64,000 bases of DNA. Origin: Climacteris rufus (taxonomy: Eukaryota; Chordata; Aves; Passeriformes; Climacteridae). The stretch lies in NCBI GenBank assembly GCA_013398175.1, contig VZRZ01005957.1, forward strand, positions 372,498 through 436,497. Direction: 5' to 3'. Below, in pieces: positions 10,701 to 23,056 of the stretch. Made by a program: the position numbers and the translations under genes. The notes beneath the pieces are model-generated. The model was not told the DNA's origin. It made no database searches and saw nothing but the letters and a program-made list of their open reading frames with translations. Each line of letters starts with the position of its first letter. The stretch's first letter is position 1.

Positions 10701-13700
10701 ATTAGCACCTATATATGTAACAGTATAGTAGCCGGGAATTTGTCCACTTCTCTGTGAAACTGAGAAAGGACTTTGTCTAAAAGCTTGGCTAAATAACTTG
10801 AAAGTCCAGTAAATTTCAACCGTGTGGCAGACACTTCAGGAAACTTTCATATCTTACCTTCTCTAATTAAAATTAAAAATAAAAAAAATCTTAAAGATTA
10901 TGTATGTAGATAACAACAAAGTTATTACTTAAGTGGAGGGGTTTTGCTTTTGGTATGAGAAATCTTGAGTTGGTACTTCTGATTTTTGGTTCTGCTGTAT
11001 GTAATCCAGTGATATATTGTCTTCAGACTCACCCAGAGGATGATGCCAAGAACATGCTACCAAAGTTTCTGTCCTCTAATAGTTCAGTCACTTCAGAATT
11101 GCTACCTTCTTGTTCAACTAACTTGTATTCTCTGAGTGGCTATGTCCCCTGTATGGTTCCACACGATCTACAACAGATGCTGTTTGAATTAACTCAGCTT
11201 GGCAGAGAGACAAAATTCACAGATCCTTAATAATTTTTCACCATTTTTTGTATAATTCTAATAAGGATTTTTTTGTATCATTCTTAAACTTCATCAGCAG
11301 TTAGTCTACATGTTTAAAAACTCTGATAAAATAATTGAAGAGTATTTCTCTTCAGTTTTAGATCTGTCTCTGTGCTTCCTCTGAAGAAAATGCCAGTGGC
11401 AACTCACAGCATTTGTATCTATCCTTTACAGACAAAAATTTTCAGGTCACAAAGATAGTTTCTGTTTTTATTCAATGAGAGTGGATGTGTGCTGAAAGTC
11501 TGTCTAGCAAAACCACAAATCAAACATGCTTTGACTCAGCAGTTCTCCTATGGAACTTTCCCCAATGTTTGAAGCTGCCTTTTCTAAGAGGCTTTTTCTT
11601 TCAGAAAGGCAACTTATGCTGCATGATGTGCCCTTGAAATAGCTTGATGCACATTGGTCATTCCACTCAAAAATGATGAAGTTTTTGGAAATAGATTTAT
11701 TTCCTTTAAATAACAATCTATTGTAGGGCATCATTTTCTGCTTGCCTGAGTTCTAAATTAGAAATAGAGTATAACCAGATAACCAAAACTTCCCATTTAG
11801 CTGGACTTTTAAGATAGCATCCACATCTTTCAAGTAACTGGCCTAGTGGGATCTATTTTCTTTGGAAATTCCTTCTAATTAAACCTGAAGTGGAAATAAG
11901 TGAATGTTCAGAGTGGCTCCATGCCACTTCAATGCGTATTTTTTAGTTCAGTGGTAATGTCACAGTGCTTACATTAATTCCTGTTTTATACTACCACCTG
12001 TAGCATCAACATTTGTTATCCTTTTCCATCTATACATTTCACTAGGAGCTGTTATGCCCCTTTTCCTCTTAGTGTTTCAGTCCACAAAAGTTGTGACCTT
12101 TATGGCAGACATGCCTTATGGTAGGATGGAGAGGGTGAAGGCCTTGTACTGTCATTCTGGACAACACGGTGAAAAAAAATCCTCCATTTCTTCAAATTTT
12201 TAGCTTTTTCTTTCCATTTAACACCTCAACTGAACTAAAAGCTAGCAGCTACAGCTATAGTGCACTAGAAATTGGGGGGTTATGTATTTTACTATTTCTT
12301 CTAATGAGCAATATGATGGCATCTTTTTAATTCTCATTGAGGGAAAAAAAAACCAAAAAACAAACAACTGAAAAGGACATTAGCATGTTATGGGCAAATG
12401 TAAGAAGTCCTCAAAGCAAACTAAGCCCATTAAGTTAATGTCATCACTGCTACATGCATGTCGAAAGGGCATATATTCATACCTTCTTGCTTCCACATTT
12501 AAAATTTCAGTCTCATATTCATGCTTAACACATTTGATCTACAGACATGCTATTTTTCTTTTATTTCTCGATGTTGACTGATTCTATCATTTAAGAAAAA
12601 TCCATTATTTGCAGTATACCAGGGAACAACTCTGAAAAGCGCTTGTAGGCAAACAGCCCATGTCTCCCTTTGCCAGGACACATGACCTGCCGAGCAGCAC
12701 AGCCGATGTGTTCTGCGGCACGGAGCGCAGACACGTGCCGGTGTGCTGGCACCCACATGCGTCCTTGGGAGCCCTGTCCCCAGGGACAGTGCCCACTGCT
12801 GACCTACACACAGGCTGAGTTTCTGCCATGCAGCTGTCAGCAACCTCAGCCCAGCAACACAGTGAGAGCCAGCTGCAAAAATATTCTCATGGAGCAGGTT
12901 GGTGTTAAATGCTTATATAACTTACACTGTATTGCATTTTACACACACGTGCGCACACACACACACACACATATATATAGTAACTTGTGTTTGATATCAA
13001 AACATATTTAAGCAGAGTGCCTGGGGTTGCTTTTGACACATTTGTAATTTCAGCCACTCAGGAGCAAGGAGTTGCATAGTGGTGGATAGTTTCGTGCCGT
13101 TCTCCTGCTTAAAACAAAAGGTACACAAATTATATGCTGTGAAAAGAACAGTGAAATTTATCACAGTTCAATATTATTCTTTCTGTTCTTTCTAAGGCTT
13201 TTATTTGTACAATGGATATGGGGAAAGGGAAATGGTATTATTTATGGACTTAAATATAAGAGACAAATATGCATTTTGAGAGTTGAAGTCTTGATAGTAG
13301 TTGCAATTACATGAAATTTACCATTTTCTCTTTTAATGCTTACTATTGGAAATGTACTTTTGTTATGCACAAAATAACTCTCAAATTCTTTTAACTTTTT
13401 ATCTTGACTCTTTATTACTGTAAGAAGGCCAGTGGCAAAATAGATATTTTTCTAAAGAATAAATGTTCTAATTTAAAAATAATATAAAGACATTTGTGAA
13501 AAAAGTTATTCTTGGTGGAACAAATATGTTTTAAAGCTTTGTATTCCAGGCCAGTTTCCTTAGCCATTTTTCACACATAATCTGCTACTGAATTCCTGTT
13601 GTAGGAAATTGCATACATGACACTTGGTTCTCTGAGATGACATTTTATCTTTTCCCTCCAAAGCCTGTCATCAAACTTTGTTTCTCAAATGCTAAAGTGG

Positions 13701-14010
13701 TGCTAGCCCAAACTGCCTACATACTTTCCAGTTTTACAGGCGCACTTCAATGTCTTCCACACTGTTTCTCCCAACATATCCGAAAAAGAGTATGCCTGCA
13801 TTTCAAACTCAATTATCCCTGGATAATTGAGGACTAGCATATACTGCCAATGACGGTTCCTAAAAAAGAAAAAAAAGTACTTAGTGTGGAAAGGAAGGAA
13901 AATGTTGCAAATAGATTGTTTTGTGGTTCTTATAGTTCTATAATTTTCAGAAAATCACTCATGATAGACCAACAGAAAATATTCGGTGTCATCCAAAGTA
14001 TTTCATAAAG
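7776..14010. other. Intronic sequence without recognised features
   Basis: AT-rich single-copy-looking DNA. A GC-richer patch lies at about 12605-12890 and a short hairpin at 10274-10301. Open frames (for example 10955-11230, 91 codons) have no supported homology. Confidence 0.7.
12941..12979. repeat. (AC)n(AT)n microsatellite
   Basis: An AC run interrupted by GTGC is followed by an AT run. Confidence 0.93.
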
Positions 14011-14630
14011 TCATAGAATCATAGAATATGTTGAGTTGGAAGGGAGCCATCAGGATCACCATGTCCAACTCCTGGGCCTGTGCAGGACACCCCAAGAATC
14101 ACAACATGTGCCTGAGAGTGTTGTCCAAATGCTTCTGGAACTCTGCCACAACTCTGTTGTGACCACTTCCAGTGCCCAACCACCCTCTGGGTGAAGAACC
14201 TTTTCCTGATATCCAACTTAAACCTTCCCTCATTCTGTTTCATGATGTTTCCTCGGATCCTGTCACTCGTCACAACAGAAAAGGGATCAATACCTGCCCC
14301 TCCGCTTCCCCTTGTGAGAATGTTGAAGACCACAGTGAGGTCTCCCCTCAGTCTACTCCAGGTTAAACAGAACAAGTGGCTTCAGCCACTCCTTATACAG
14401 CTTCCTCTCAAGGCCTTTCACCACCCTTGTGTCCCTCTTTTGGACACTCTGTAATGGCTTGATGTCTTTCTCATGTTGTGACTCCCAAAACTGCCCCCAG
14501 CACTCGAGGTGAGGCCGCCCCAGTGCAGAGCAGAGTGGGACAGTCCCCTCCCTTGCCCAGCTGATGATGCTGTGCCTGATGCCCCCAGCACGTGGTTGGC
14601 CCTCCTGGCTGCCAGGGCACTGCTGGCTCA
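14011..14630 (-). mobile_element. CR1 LINE 3' fragment, 5'-truncated
   Basis: The left end TCATAGAATCATAGAAT is the reverse complement of the CR1 terminal octamer repeat and is followed by GTTGAGTTGGAAGGGA. The body reads as a CR1 3' region on the minus strand, including the segment CCTCTTTTGGACACTC near 14430-14450, and stops near GCCAGGGCACTGCTGGCTC. It is about 620 bp and 5'-truncated. Open frames of up to 118 codons here lie in the non-coding or degraded CR1 end and are not genes. Confidence 0.92.
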
Positions 14631-15560
14631 AAAGTTTTGTGTGTGCCAGAAAGTATTACCCTCTCTTATCACTGACATTGCCAAGGCATGGCTTTAGGAA
14701 AGCTCTCCATGAAAAAAGACAAACATGCCTATTTTCTAAAGGCTTTTCTTGCTAACATTTGATGTTAGGATTAAGCAGCACACTAGCCTGAACTACGTTG
14801 CTTTGTTGAAGATCCTTATATTTTTCTTTCTACTAAAACCTGAATTTAAATATGCATATTACACATAGGAATTTATGGAAATCCTTCTCAAAGCTGTTTT
14901 TGTCTTCAAAATAGTAAACGTTTCACTTAAAAGTACAAATCTCATTAGAAAATATTTTCAGTAAGTTTGCTGTCTGAAAAATAATTCATGCATTGTAACA
15001 ATTAATCAGGAAAGACAGATGTTAGGTTTTCAAGGCATTTTTAATTCTTTCTTATCTTTATGTCCTTGAATCATACAAAGAAACATGTGGAACAGAAATG
15101 TTTTGTATGTGGTTCTTGATCCTATTGGATCTTACACTTGGTCCTTTCATTCATTTTGTTGTGGGGCTCAGAGCTTCTGCAGAAGGTTCTGCAGCCCTCC
15201 CTTGAACCTCCTTCACTGTAAATGTGACATTTCTGGGCAGCCACCCAGAATCAGGGTGTCCGTTCAGCTGTCCTCAGCTGCATCAAACCAGATCGATGCT
15301 GCCAGTTGAAAGTCTAATAAGAAAAAGGAATGAATACTGACAGAGTTTTCTCAGGGTGCTCTATGTCTTTCTTTTCCCTCAAATCAGAGCCGGGCAGTGC
15401 GGTCAGTAAGTCACTGACAGCAACCATGCAGCCAGGTCCTGCTCACTCACCAGTTAGCGAGTTCAGCTCCCCAGTGCAGCTAGCCTCACTGCTTCAGGAT
15501 TAAGTCACTCTTGACTTCCACTGGACCTAAATGGCTTGGTGGTGGCTTAAATAACTCTTT

Positions 15561-15563
15561 TAT

Positions 15564-15599
<36 letters not shown>

Positions 15600-15600
15600 G
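15561..15600. repeat. (AC)n(AT)n microsatellite
   Basis: An uninterrupted run of about 13 CA units passes directly into about 6 TA units. Confidence 0.95.
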
Positions 15601-18600
15601 TATGTATTTATTTTGAGGGTTTTTTCAGCTGATGTGCTAGTTGTGATAGATTAGGGCTGCTGTTGGCCATAACCAGACTTGAGCTATTACCACCACACAT
15701 TGCAGCCTCCCTGTTAGGACCAGCAACAGGTACTGGCAACTACATCGTGAGTGTGATGTAGTTGTGCACCTTCTCTACAGCTGCCACCTCTGCAGATAAA
15801 GGTTGAAGTTCTGGGGATCTATTTCTTCTTTTCTTGTTATACCTGGTCTGTAGTAAGGAAGGCTGCATTACTCCTTTCCTAAAACCCTTTTCCTCAGTCA
15901 TAAAAATGTGGCAGTCTGATATGAAATGACCAGAATCTTTTATCTGTGAAAACGTGACAAACTAACAAATCTTGCATGGCTGCTACTTACGTCTAGCAAG
16001 AGGAGAGCTCTGGCTTAACTATACCCATAAACTTATTTTGTTGGACTAGAAATTTCACGGTAGAGTTTTGCTGTGCAGCTGATGAGGCAACATAAATACT
16101 CAGCCATTCAGAGAACTGTTGTTTGATAAAGGAGGTGTATCCAATCTGCACCACATCCTGCTCTTCTTCAGATATGGTCACTGGGGGTTACACTGAGGTA
16201 GATAAATGCAAACCAGATGATCAGATAAGCTTCTAAATGCTGCTGTGCTGAACTTCTATCCATTAATTAGATTATGCTAAGGTACTCTTAATGAGATTTT
16301 CAGTTTTATCTGTTCTTTCCTATAATAATGCTTTTATTTTTTAAAAAGTTAAAGTGGAAAATTCTTCTGACAGGCTAGTGGTGAGCTGCTGGAGTTTATT
16401 AGAAAGACAAACAAATTTAGGGATAGTAACATGTAACAGTATGCTAAAGAAGATATATGAGAGACTGAGTCTAACATTTAGCTAGTCTTTCCATTTTATA
16501 GGTACTCACAGTCAGCAGTAAAAGAAACAAAACCTAGCATAATCAGCTAGTTATAATCAGCTCACAATGTTTATTTTTGTCAGTAATAACGGTCATAAAA
16601 TCTTGTGGCAATAATGGTTTTTATTGGTTGAACAGTAACTAATACACTCTTCTTATCTGCCTGTAACTGTATGTTGACAGAGTTACACTGTCGCTCAGCA
16701 TTCCCAAATGAAAACCCTGCTGCCAGCCAACGAGTCCAATCACCTATTTGGTAATGTCCCTAAACAGTTTCCACTCTCAGCTGAAACCACAGATTATTTA
16801 CTTTTCTCAGTATTTTAATATCCTGAATCTGTTACTGTTAACTTCAGAGGAATATCATGGTACCTGTACCAAAGTCAAATCTTGCGATTTGCTGATGGAG
16901 CTGTTCCTTTGGAATTTCAGTTTTGGAGATCTATTCTGTGGGTTAGGATATATCTCAGTAGTACTAAAGAGTGCAGCTTCATTCATGCAGCTGGCATGAT
17001 ATTTATTCCAAAGGTTAAAAAACCTGAGACTTCATGAGTCAGCAGCAAAGCAGTGTACAACTTTGTGAGCAGTATGGAGTTTAACTGAGTTTCTCCCCCT
17101 CATGAACTTCCCCTCTCCCCTTCTTTCCTCTGCACATCATTTCAAGATGCTCTGTTTCGAGTGTAAAACATTGGCAGTTTTGCAAGTGTGTTAGCTATGT
17201 GAGATACAGACTGTATGTAGGTGAGTACAACAAGTTTTATTGAAATTCACCCCTCTGATCAAGCAGGAAAAGTGCCATTAATGTTCTTCTATTGAAACAT
17301 AAACTGCGAAGTGAGACAGCAGTGTAACCCTGTGGCAGAAGTTATTTTGAAAGCATACCTTAATGCTATTTAGGTCTGACCTGCAAGTGAAGCAACCTTT
17401 AGATTGTCTTTCATCAGAATATTGCTAGGCCTTGGCCGTTAGACTAAGAGGACTATTCATTTGTACTGAATGCCTAACAATGAATGTTTTCAACTCTTTT
17501 TTAAAGTCCATTTTGTTTCCAATCACATTTGTTGTATTGTGCTATACTACTAATAAAATTCTGTTAAGAAGATAAAACTTTAATTGTAACTACAATTTAT
17601 TGCCATCCTCATTCTGCCAAGGAACCCTAAAAGAACTTGTCTGTCCCCTTAGTGTCAGGTGACAGCATGCTAAAGACAGATAAACATTTCTGATTTGGTA
17701 GGTTTTTGAATATAGAGTTATTATAAAATAAAGATAAAAAAGGGAAAGAAAAATTTTAATCCACATTGGAGGTTTTACTTCTACCCAGTGCTTAGTCATG
17801 TTTCCTGCAATACAAGAGTCATTAGTATCTCTTTAAGCTCTCAATAGCTGTGCATTTCTCCAGGCTTTGCAAGACACGCTTGCAGAACTGGCAACAAAAA
17901 CTGTCTTGGAGGTCACAAATTGCTGATAAACTCCCCGCAGAGACCAGAGAAGGGACTGTCTTCCTGCTTTAATTCTTCTCTGTGCTGACCACCAAACGAC
18001 TGAGGACCATCTCAGTGGCTGAATATGTTGTGATTGCTTTTGGTGAATAACGCAGTGCCGCGGGGAAAGGTGTGAGCAATCTGAGATGCCCCAACAAGAA
18101 TTTGGGATAAAGCTCTTTCCAATACGTAAGTTAAATTACCTCACCCAAACCTGGATACCACTGTGCAGTGCTCCATTCTGCATACAAATTATTCCCACAA
18201 AGTTATGCAGTTCTTCCTGCGATTAAATTTCAGCAATTTAGGAATGACCATTGCAAGGGGTCAGGCAGTGACAGCTCAATGGTTACCTGTGTCAAGTGTT
18301 TAATCTCTGCATCATTGCTTCAGCAGGAGATTGTGAGCTATGTTCTTACTGGAGTTGGGGGTATGTTTTTATTTGGATCTGGTAGAGGGTAGTAGAAGGC
18401 TCTGATCTATGTGCAACTCCGGGAAATAGCAGGGGAAGTGTGGAAAAGAAGATGCTGTTTCATAGCAAGTTAGTTTTAACTCTACCAAGGACAGTAGTGA
18501 CCTCAATCTATCCTTTCCTCTTTATTGATACCATTGAAATTTTTAAAAATGCTACTAAAAGTTGATTCTCACATGAAAATATGAGAAAAGTTATAGCTGC

Positions 18601-19280
18601 CCATTGTTCACAGCAGGGAAGTATTTGCTAATCTCTTCACTTCCACCTACTCATAGCAAGCGTGCTCTGCCATAAATTCTCACCATGAGGAACTCCAGGG
18701 GGAAGAATAAATCAATGGTTTTTACCTTCGGTTGCCTTCTCCCACTCATATTGTAAATCTCTATTTACAGTGCTTTGTTCACAGCCAATGAAAAGAAGTG
18801 CTATATCAATTAAAAAACATTTCACAGGGTATGGGTCCCTTAAAAAACCATCATACTGACAAAACTGATTTCAGGCCCAGTTTGACAGACAAATCTGCAT
18901 GACATCTTCAGTTTTTCTATATCTGCGTGACATCCCAAAACAGCTTTATTTTTACTTTAACATGCCTTTTAGATGTGCACTAGGCAAGAAAACTAGCATC
19001 TAACACGAGGTGGTTTTTTTCCTGATGTTTCTGAAGGGAAAAACTCTATAGCAAATCCATATTAATTGAACATGTGAAATTCTAACTTAGATATGTGTGT
19101 ACATTAACACAGGCAAAGTGTACTACAGGAAGCAAAAACAACAAAAAAACTGCCCTGAACTAAATTCTGTTTCAAAACAATGCTGAAGAAAGAACAAGAC
19201 TCTAGCAGTTTCTTTTGCTGGTCAGTGAGAGGAGCCTGTGTATTACAGCTCACTTGCTACATGCAAGGAAGTATTGGAGC

Positions 19281-19500
19281 TGTTGCAGCCTCTGGGAGAA
19301 AGGGAGAGAACAAAATATGAGCCAGGCAGAATGGATGGGAATGCAAACCTTCCTTTGATGTAATATTTAGCATTAGTGCTTTCAGTATAACAGAGCTGAG
19401 TGTTACAGCCTCTGGGAGAAAGGAGGAGAACAAAATATGAACCAGCCAGAATGGACAGCAATGCAGACCTTCCTTTGATGTAATATTTAGTATAGGTCCT
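19281..19500. repeat. Tandem duplication, 120-bp period, two copies
   Basis: Positions 19281-19380 and 19401-19500 align without gaps at about 87 of 100 bases, counted by eye. Shared blocks include GCCTCTGGGAGAAA and ACCTTCCTTTGATG. The 20 bases between align poorly. It does not resemble CR1 or the LTRs in this window. Confidence 0.88.
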
Positions 19501-22500
19501 TTGGTTTTGCTTGCTTGGAGAGAATAGGCAAATACACCATTAAGACCCAATGACAAGAAACCTGCACCTTCAATTAAAAAAAAAAAAAGAAAAATAAATA
19601 CATAGATTAAAACTTTTATATGTAAGCTGTGGTAAACTTGAGAGAAATAACAAACATCACGTTAGTATTACATTTTTAGATTCACAAATTTAAATTAGCC
19701 ATTTTAGCCTGTCTCCTTGTTTAGTACAGCCTTTTAATCCACATATTTTATGAACTTTTAAGCTACAAATGCTCAACTCTTTGCATAGAAGTTATAATTC
19801 TAAGCAGATTTAAAAATATTTCGTTCATAGATCAAGGAAAATCAACAGTGGTAGTTCATCTTATCCAGTTTTTATAGTCTTCACAGAGTTTTGTTTTCAA
19901 TGTACATATTTGAGTGAATAGATTACAAAAAATACAGAAGTAACTGAGGATGATTAGGAAATGTTGCCTCTAGCAACTCATACAATATCTGTTAGGAGAG
20001 ATTTATATTCTGAAAGTCATGGGTGTTTAAAATGACTTTTCAGTCTCCATGGAAACTCTTTACTGAGTTAGTTACTGGAGTCACAGCTTAGATATATAAA
20101 CAAAAGCATGGATACACTGGCTAGAGGGGATGTCTGGGTTTATCTGAGGTTGTTAAAGAGCTTTTCATACTGTCTACTGTAGTAAACAGTAGGCTATTAC
20201 AAAAAGAAAAACTAATCTTTTCCTCATATTTAAGTTAAGGTTTTAAAATTTAAATAGTTAATTGTCTTCAATTTTGCTTTCCCAAAGCAGAGGACTCTCA
20301 GGTCTCATATTTTCAAGAAGTTTGGAGTATGTTAGAAGCTCTTTTATGAGACTACCTAAACTGAAAGCTTTGAGCTAAAGCTGAATTTGTTTTAATTCCA
20401 GTTCTATTCTCTCTTTCCCAATAAAGTTACATCAAGAAAATCCATTCAGAGCTTACAAGAACTGTCGTGTCAGCTTTATTTGAAATGTCCCAGGAGGCAG
20501 AAGGGAACAGTGGAAGACAGTGACAAAACTGTGATTTCCTTTAAGATACCAAAAAGTGATGCTGATCTACTCAGCAAAGAGGGAGTAGACAGAGAGAGTT
20601 AATGGTCTGAGGTCCTGTCTTGTTTTTGGAGAAGATGGCAAAATCCCAAAAGAACAGAAAGGAAGATTTTAAAGAAGGCATCTGAAAAGAGAAATAGTTC
20701 CTTCAAGTCAGCCAAGGAAAAGCAAAGATATTTGTCCAGAGTGGTAGTTATGTGGGAGAGTATATCTATTTCATGTAGAGAAGAACTGGAATGCAATCAG
20801 ACATCCTTCAGAGCTTTCCTCAAGCCGGTTTCTGCAGGCAGTGAAGGGCAGAAACTCTTGCTGTGGACCACAGCACTTCCAGCAAAGTGGGGATCACAGA
20901 TCTGTGGGAGATATTGCAGCGACCTGTGGGAACTAGAAAATGCCTTTAATCAGTGGGAATTGAGTGAGAGTTGTGGAATGAAGCAGCTTGGATCATCCCC
21001 CACAATTTGAGCACCTGAGATGAAGCAGGAGGGCTTACACACTAAAATCACTGGAGAGTGATTCCTGGAAACTTGTCTTTATTTGATATTTCTGTTATTG
21101 ATCTTTATTTCATTCATAAATCCCCTTATGCTGGTTTTCCTCCTTAGTCTCTACTGCATCACCTTCAAAATAATTTTTCACTGCTTTCTGGCTATGTTCC
21201 ATATCCTTGTTTAGTTGATTTTCTTCGCTTTTCTCCTGCATCCAGAACACCAACATCTTCTTCAGAATCAACTTCCTAAAATACGATTTATCCTTTCCTC
21301 ACTTAACTGGTGAAAAACTTGGTGGAAAGGGGCAAAGGAGGAAAGGAAAAGGCTTTTTCTAGGAAGAAGAATACTGCAGAAAACACTTCATAAAGTAGAA
21401 GTAGGTTTGTAAAATATATTTAAGCAAGTCTTGGAATTTTTCTGTTTTCACTTAAGGTCTGCCAGAGCCCTCATGAACCTGTGTATTGTGATACAAAGTT
21501 TTTGTCTTTCAGTCTGATTTTTTCCTACTAAATTGCTGGTGTTGACTTTTCTGACTGCAAAGGTTTTCTTGAGAACAATGCAACAAAAGACCAAACTAGG
21601 GTGTTTCAATATTGATCTGGTATATTCATACCACAAATTGGAAGCTGATAATGACAGTCCTTTCTCTACAAAATCTTTTCCTGAGCAGTAACAGCTAGTG
21701 TGCACTTTCCAAGCCCACTCAGCTCCTAACAGCAGAGAACTGTGTTATACCAGAAGTGCAGGATTGGCTTGGAAGAGCACAGCTATCCCCACTTGTATGG
21801 GCAGCTCCCTGCTGTAAGAACATGGCCAGCTCTTCTCCCTGGGCAATAATGTTAACCCACTCTGCTTTCTGAAGGAAGAGTTTCAAGTACTAGTGTTCAC
21901 CCCATGAGCTATGGAAAGGCGATGAATGCAAAGGCTTATGGTAAATACTGAGTGCAGTTCATGTTTTCATGAGGTGTGGAAAATGAGCACAGCTGGACTC
22001 TGTCTTCTCTGGCCCATTGTCCTATACAGAGGAAGTATAAGTTTGCTTTTATGACTTGCAGACTAACTGGAGCTACCTTATTCCCAGCCGCAGACAGACC
22101 TTGCTGGCTTCTGTTGCAGCCCAGCCAGCCAGGAAGAACTGAGGTAGTGTTTTCAAGACTAAAGTTGCACTGTATGCACATGTTGGATTAAGATGTTATT
22201 GTAGCACCCCACAGATTGCGTAGGTCCCTGTCACAACTTTATTTCCTGCAGGTGGTTTTTGCCTTTGTAAAGGCAAAATTCTTCCGGTGTGCAGCATTCT
22301 TACCAATATACAATATATTGGAAACTGTTTATAGATTTTTCTAGCAAAGATGTTTGAGAAAATGACTAAAAATTAAGATTTACAAGCTGCAAGATCTGTC
22401 AAGGCAAATCAAAATGTAGGATCATTCTTATTTAGTAGAATGTTTGAATCATTACCTGTCTTGTTCCTCGATGTATGCACATGTCTAGTATGTTTCTATA

Positions 22501-23036
22501 TTTCCTATGCTTATTTACCTTGTTAATAGTCTAGCAGAGTCAGTAGTCATCTCTTCTAGACTTGGACTGACTTGGATTAAAATCTTTATTTCAATTTTGC
22601 AAAAAAATGAATTTTTTTTCTAGTAGTAAAAGCCATAAGAAAGTGAATGGCATGATAAAGTAACTATTTGATATTTGAGTCTATCCAAGTTGTATTAATT
22701 AGGGATTACTGATATTACTATTAATTAAAAACTTCCAGAGAAGTGGCACTGCTTATCTTACATGGTAAGATTTAAACAGAAAACAAACTCAGTACATTCT
22801 GGGTGAGAATCCTGGGAAAGGAAGTGCTTATAAACACAAGTGTTTGGATTCACTTTTCAGCATTATGAAGTCAATCACTCAATACAGATTTCATTACCTT
22901 CATTTTTATTGTATTGTTTTTTGGAGTTTTTTGTTTATGCTGAAGGCATTGTTGCTCTTTCCTAGGTCGACTTAATTGAAAACTATTGATTCATTACATT
23001 GGTTTCTCTCCTTTTTTATTTTTTTCTTTTTCACAG

Positions 23037-23056
23037 TCGTGACCAGTTCTATACAG
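23037..23056 (+). other. Possible 20-nt cryptic microexon
   Basis: A long T-rich tract ending TTTTTCACAG (to 23036) is followed by 20 bases and then GTAAGA at 23057. Both splice signals are strong and on the sense strand of the host intron. Inclusion would shift the RAB3 frame, since 20 is not a multiple of 3. No transcript evidence is available, and chance occurrence in a 49-kb intron is possible. Confidence 0.25.

Noticed and set aside
14019..14375. 118-codon minus-strand ORF and neighbouring frames
   Set aside because: Located in the 3' end of a truncated CR1; not an independent gene.
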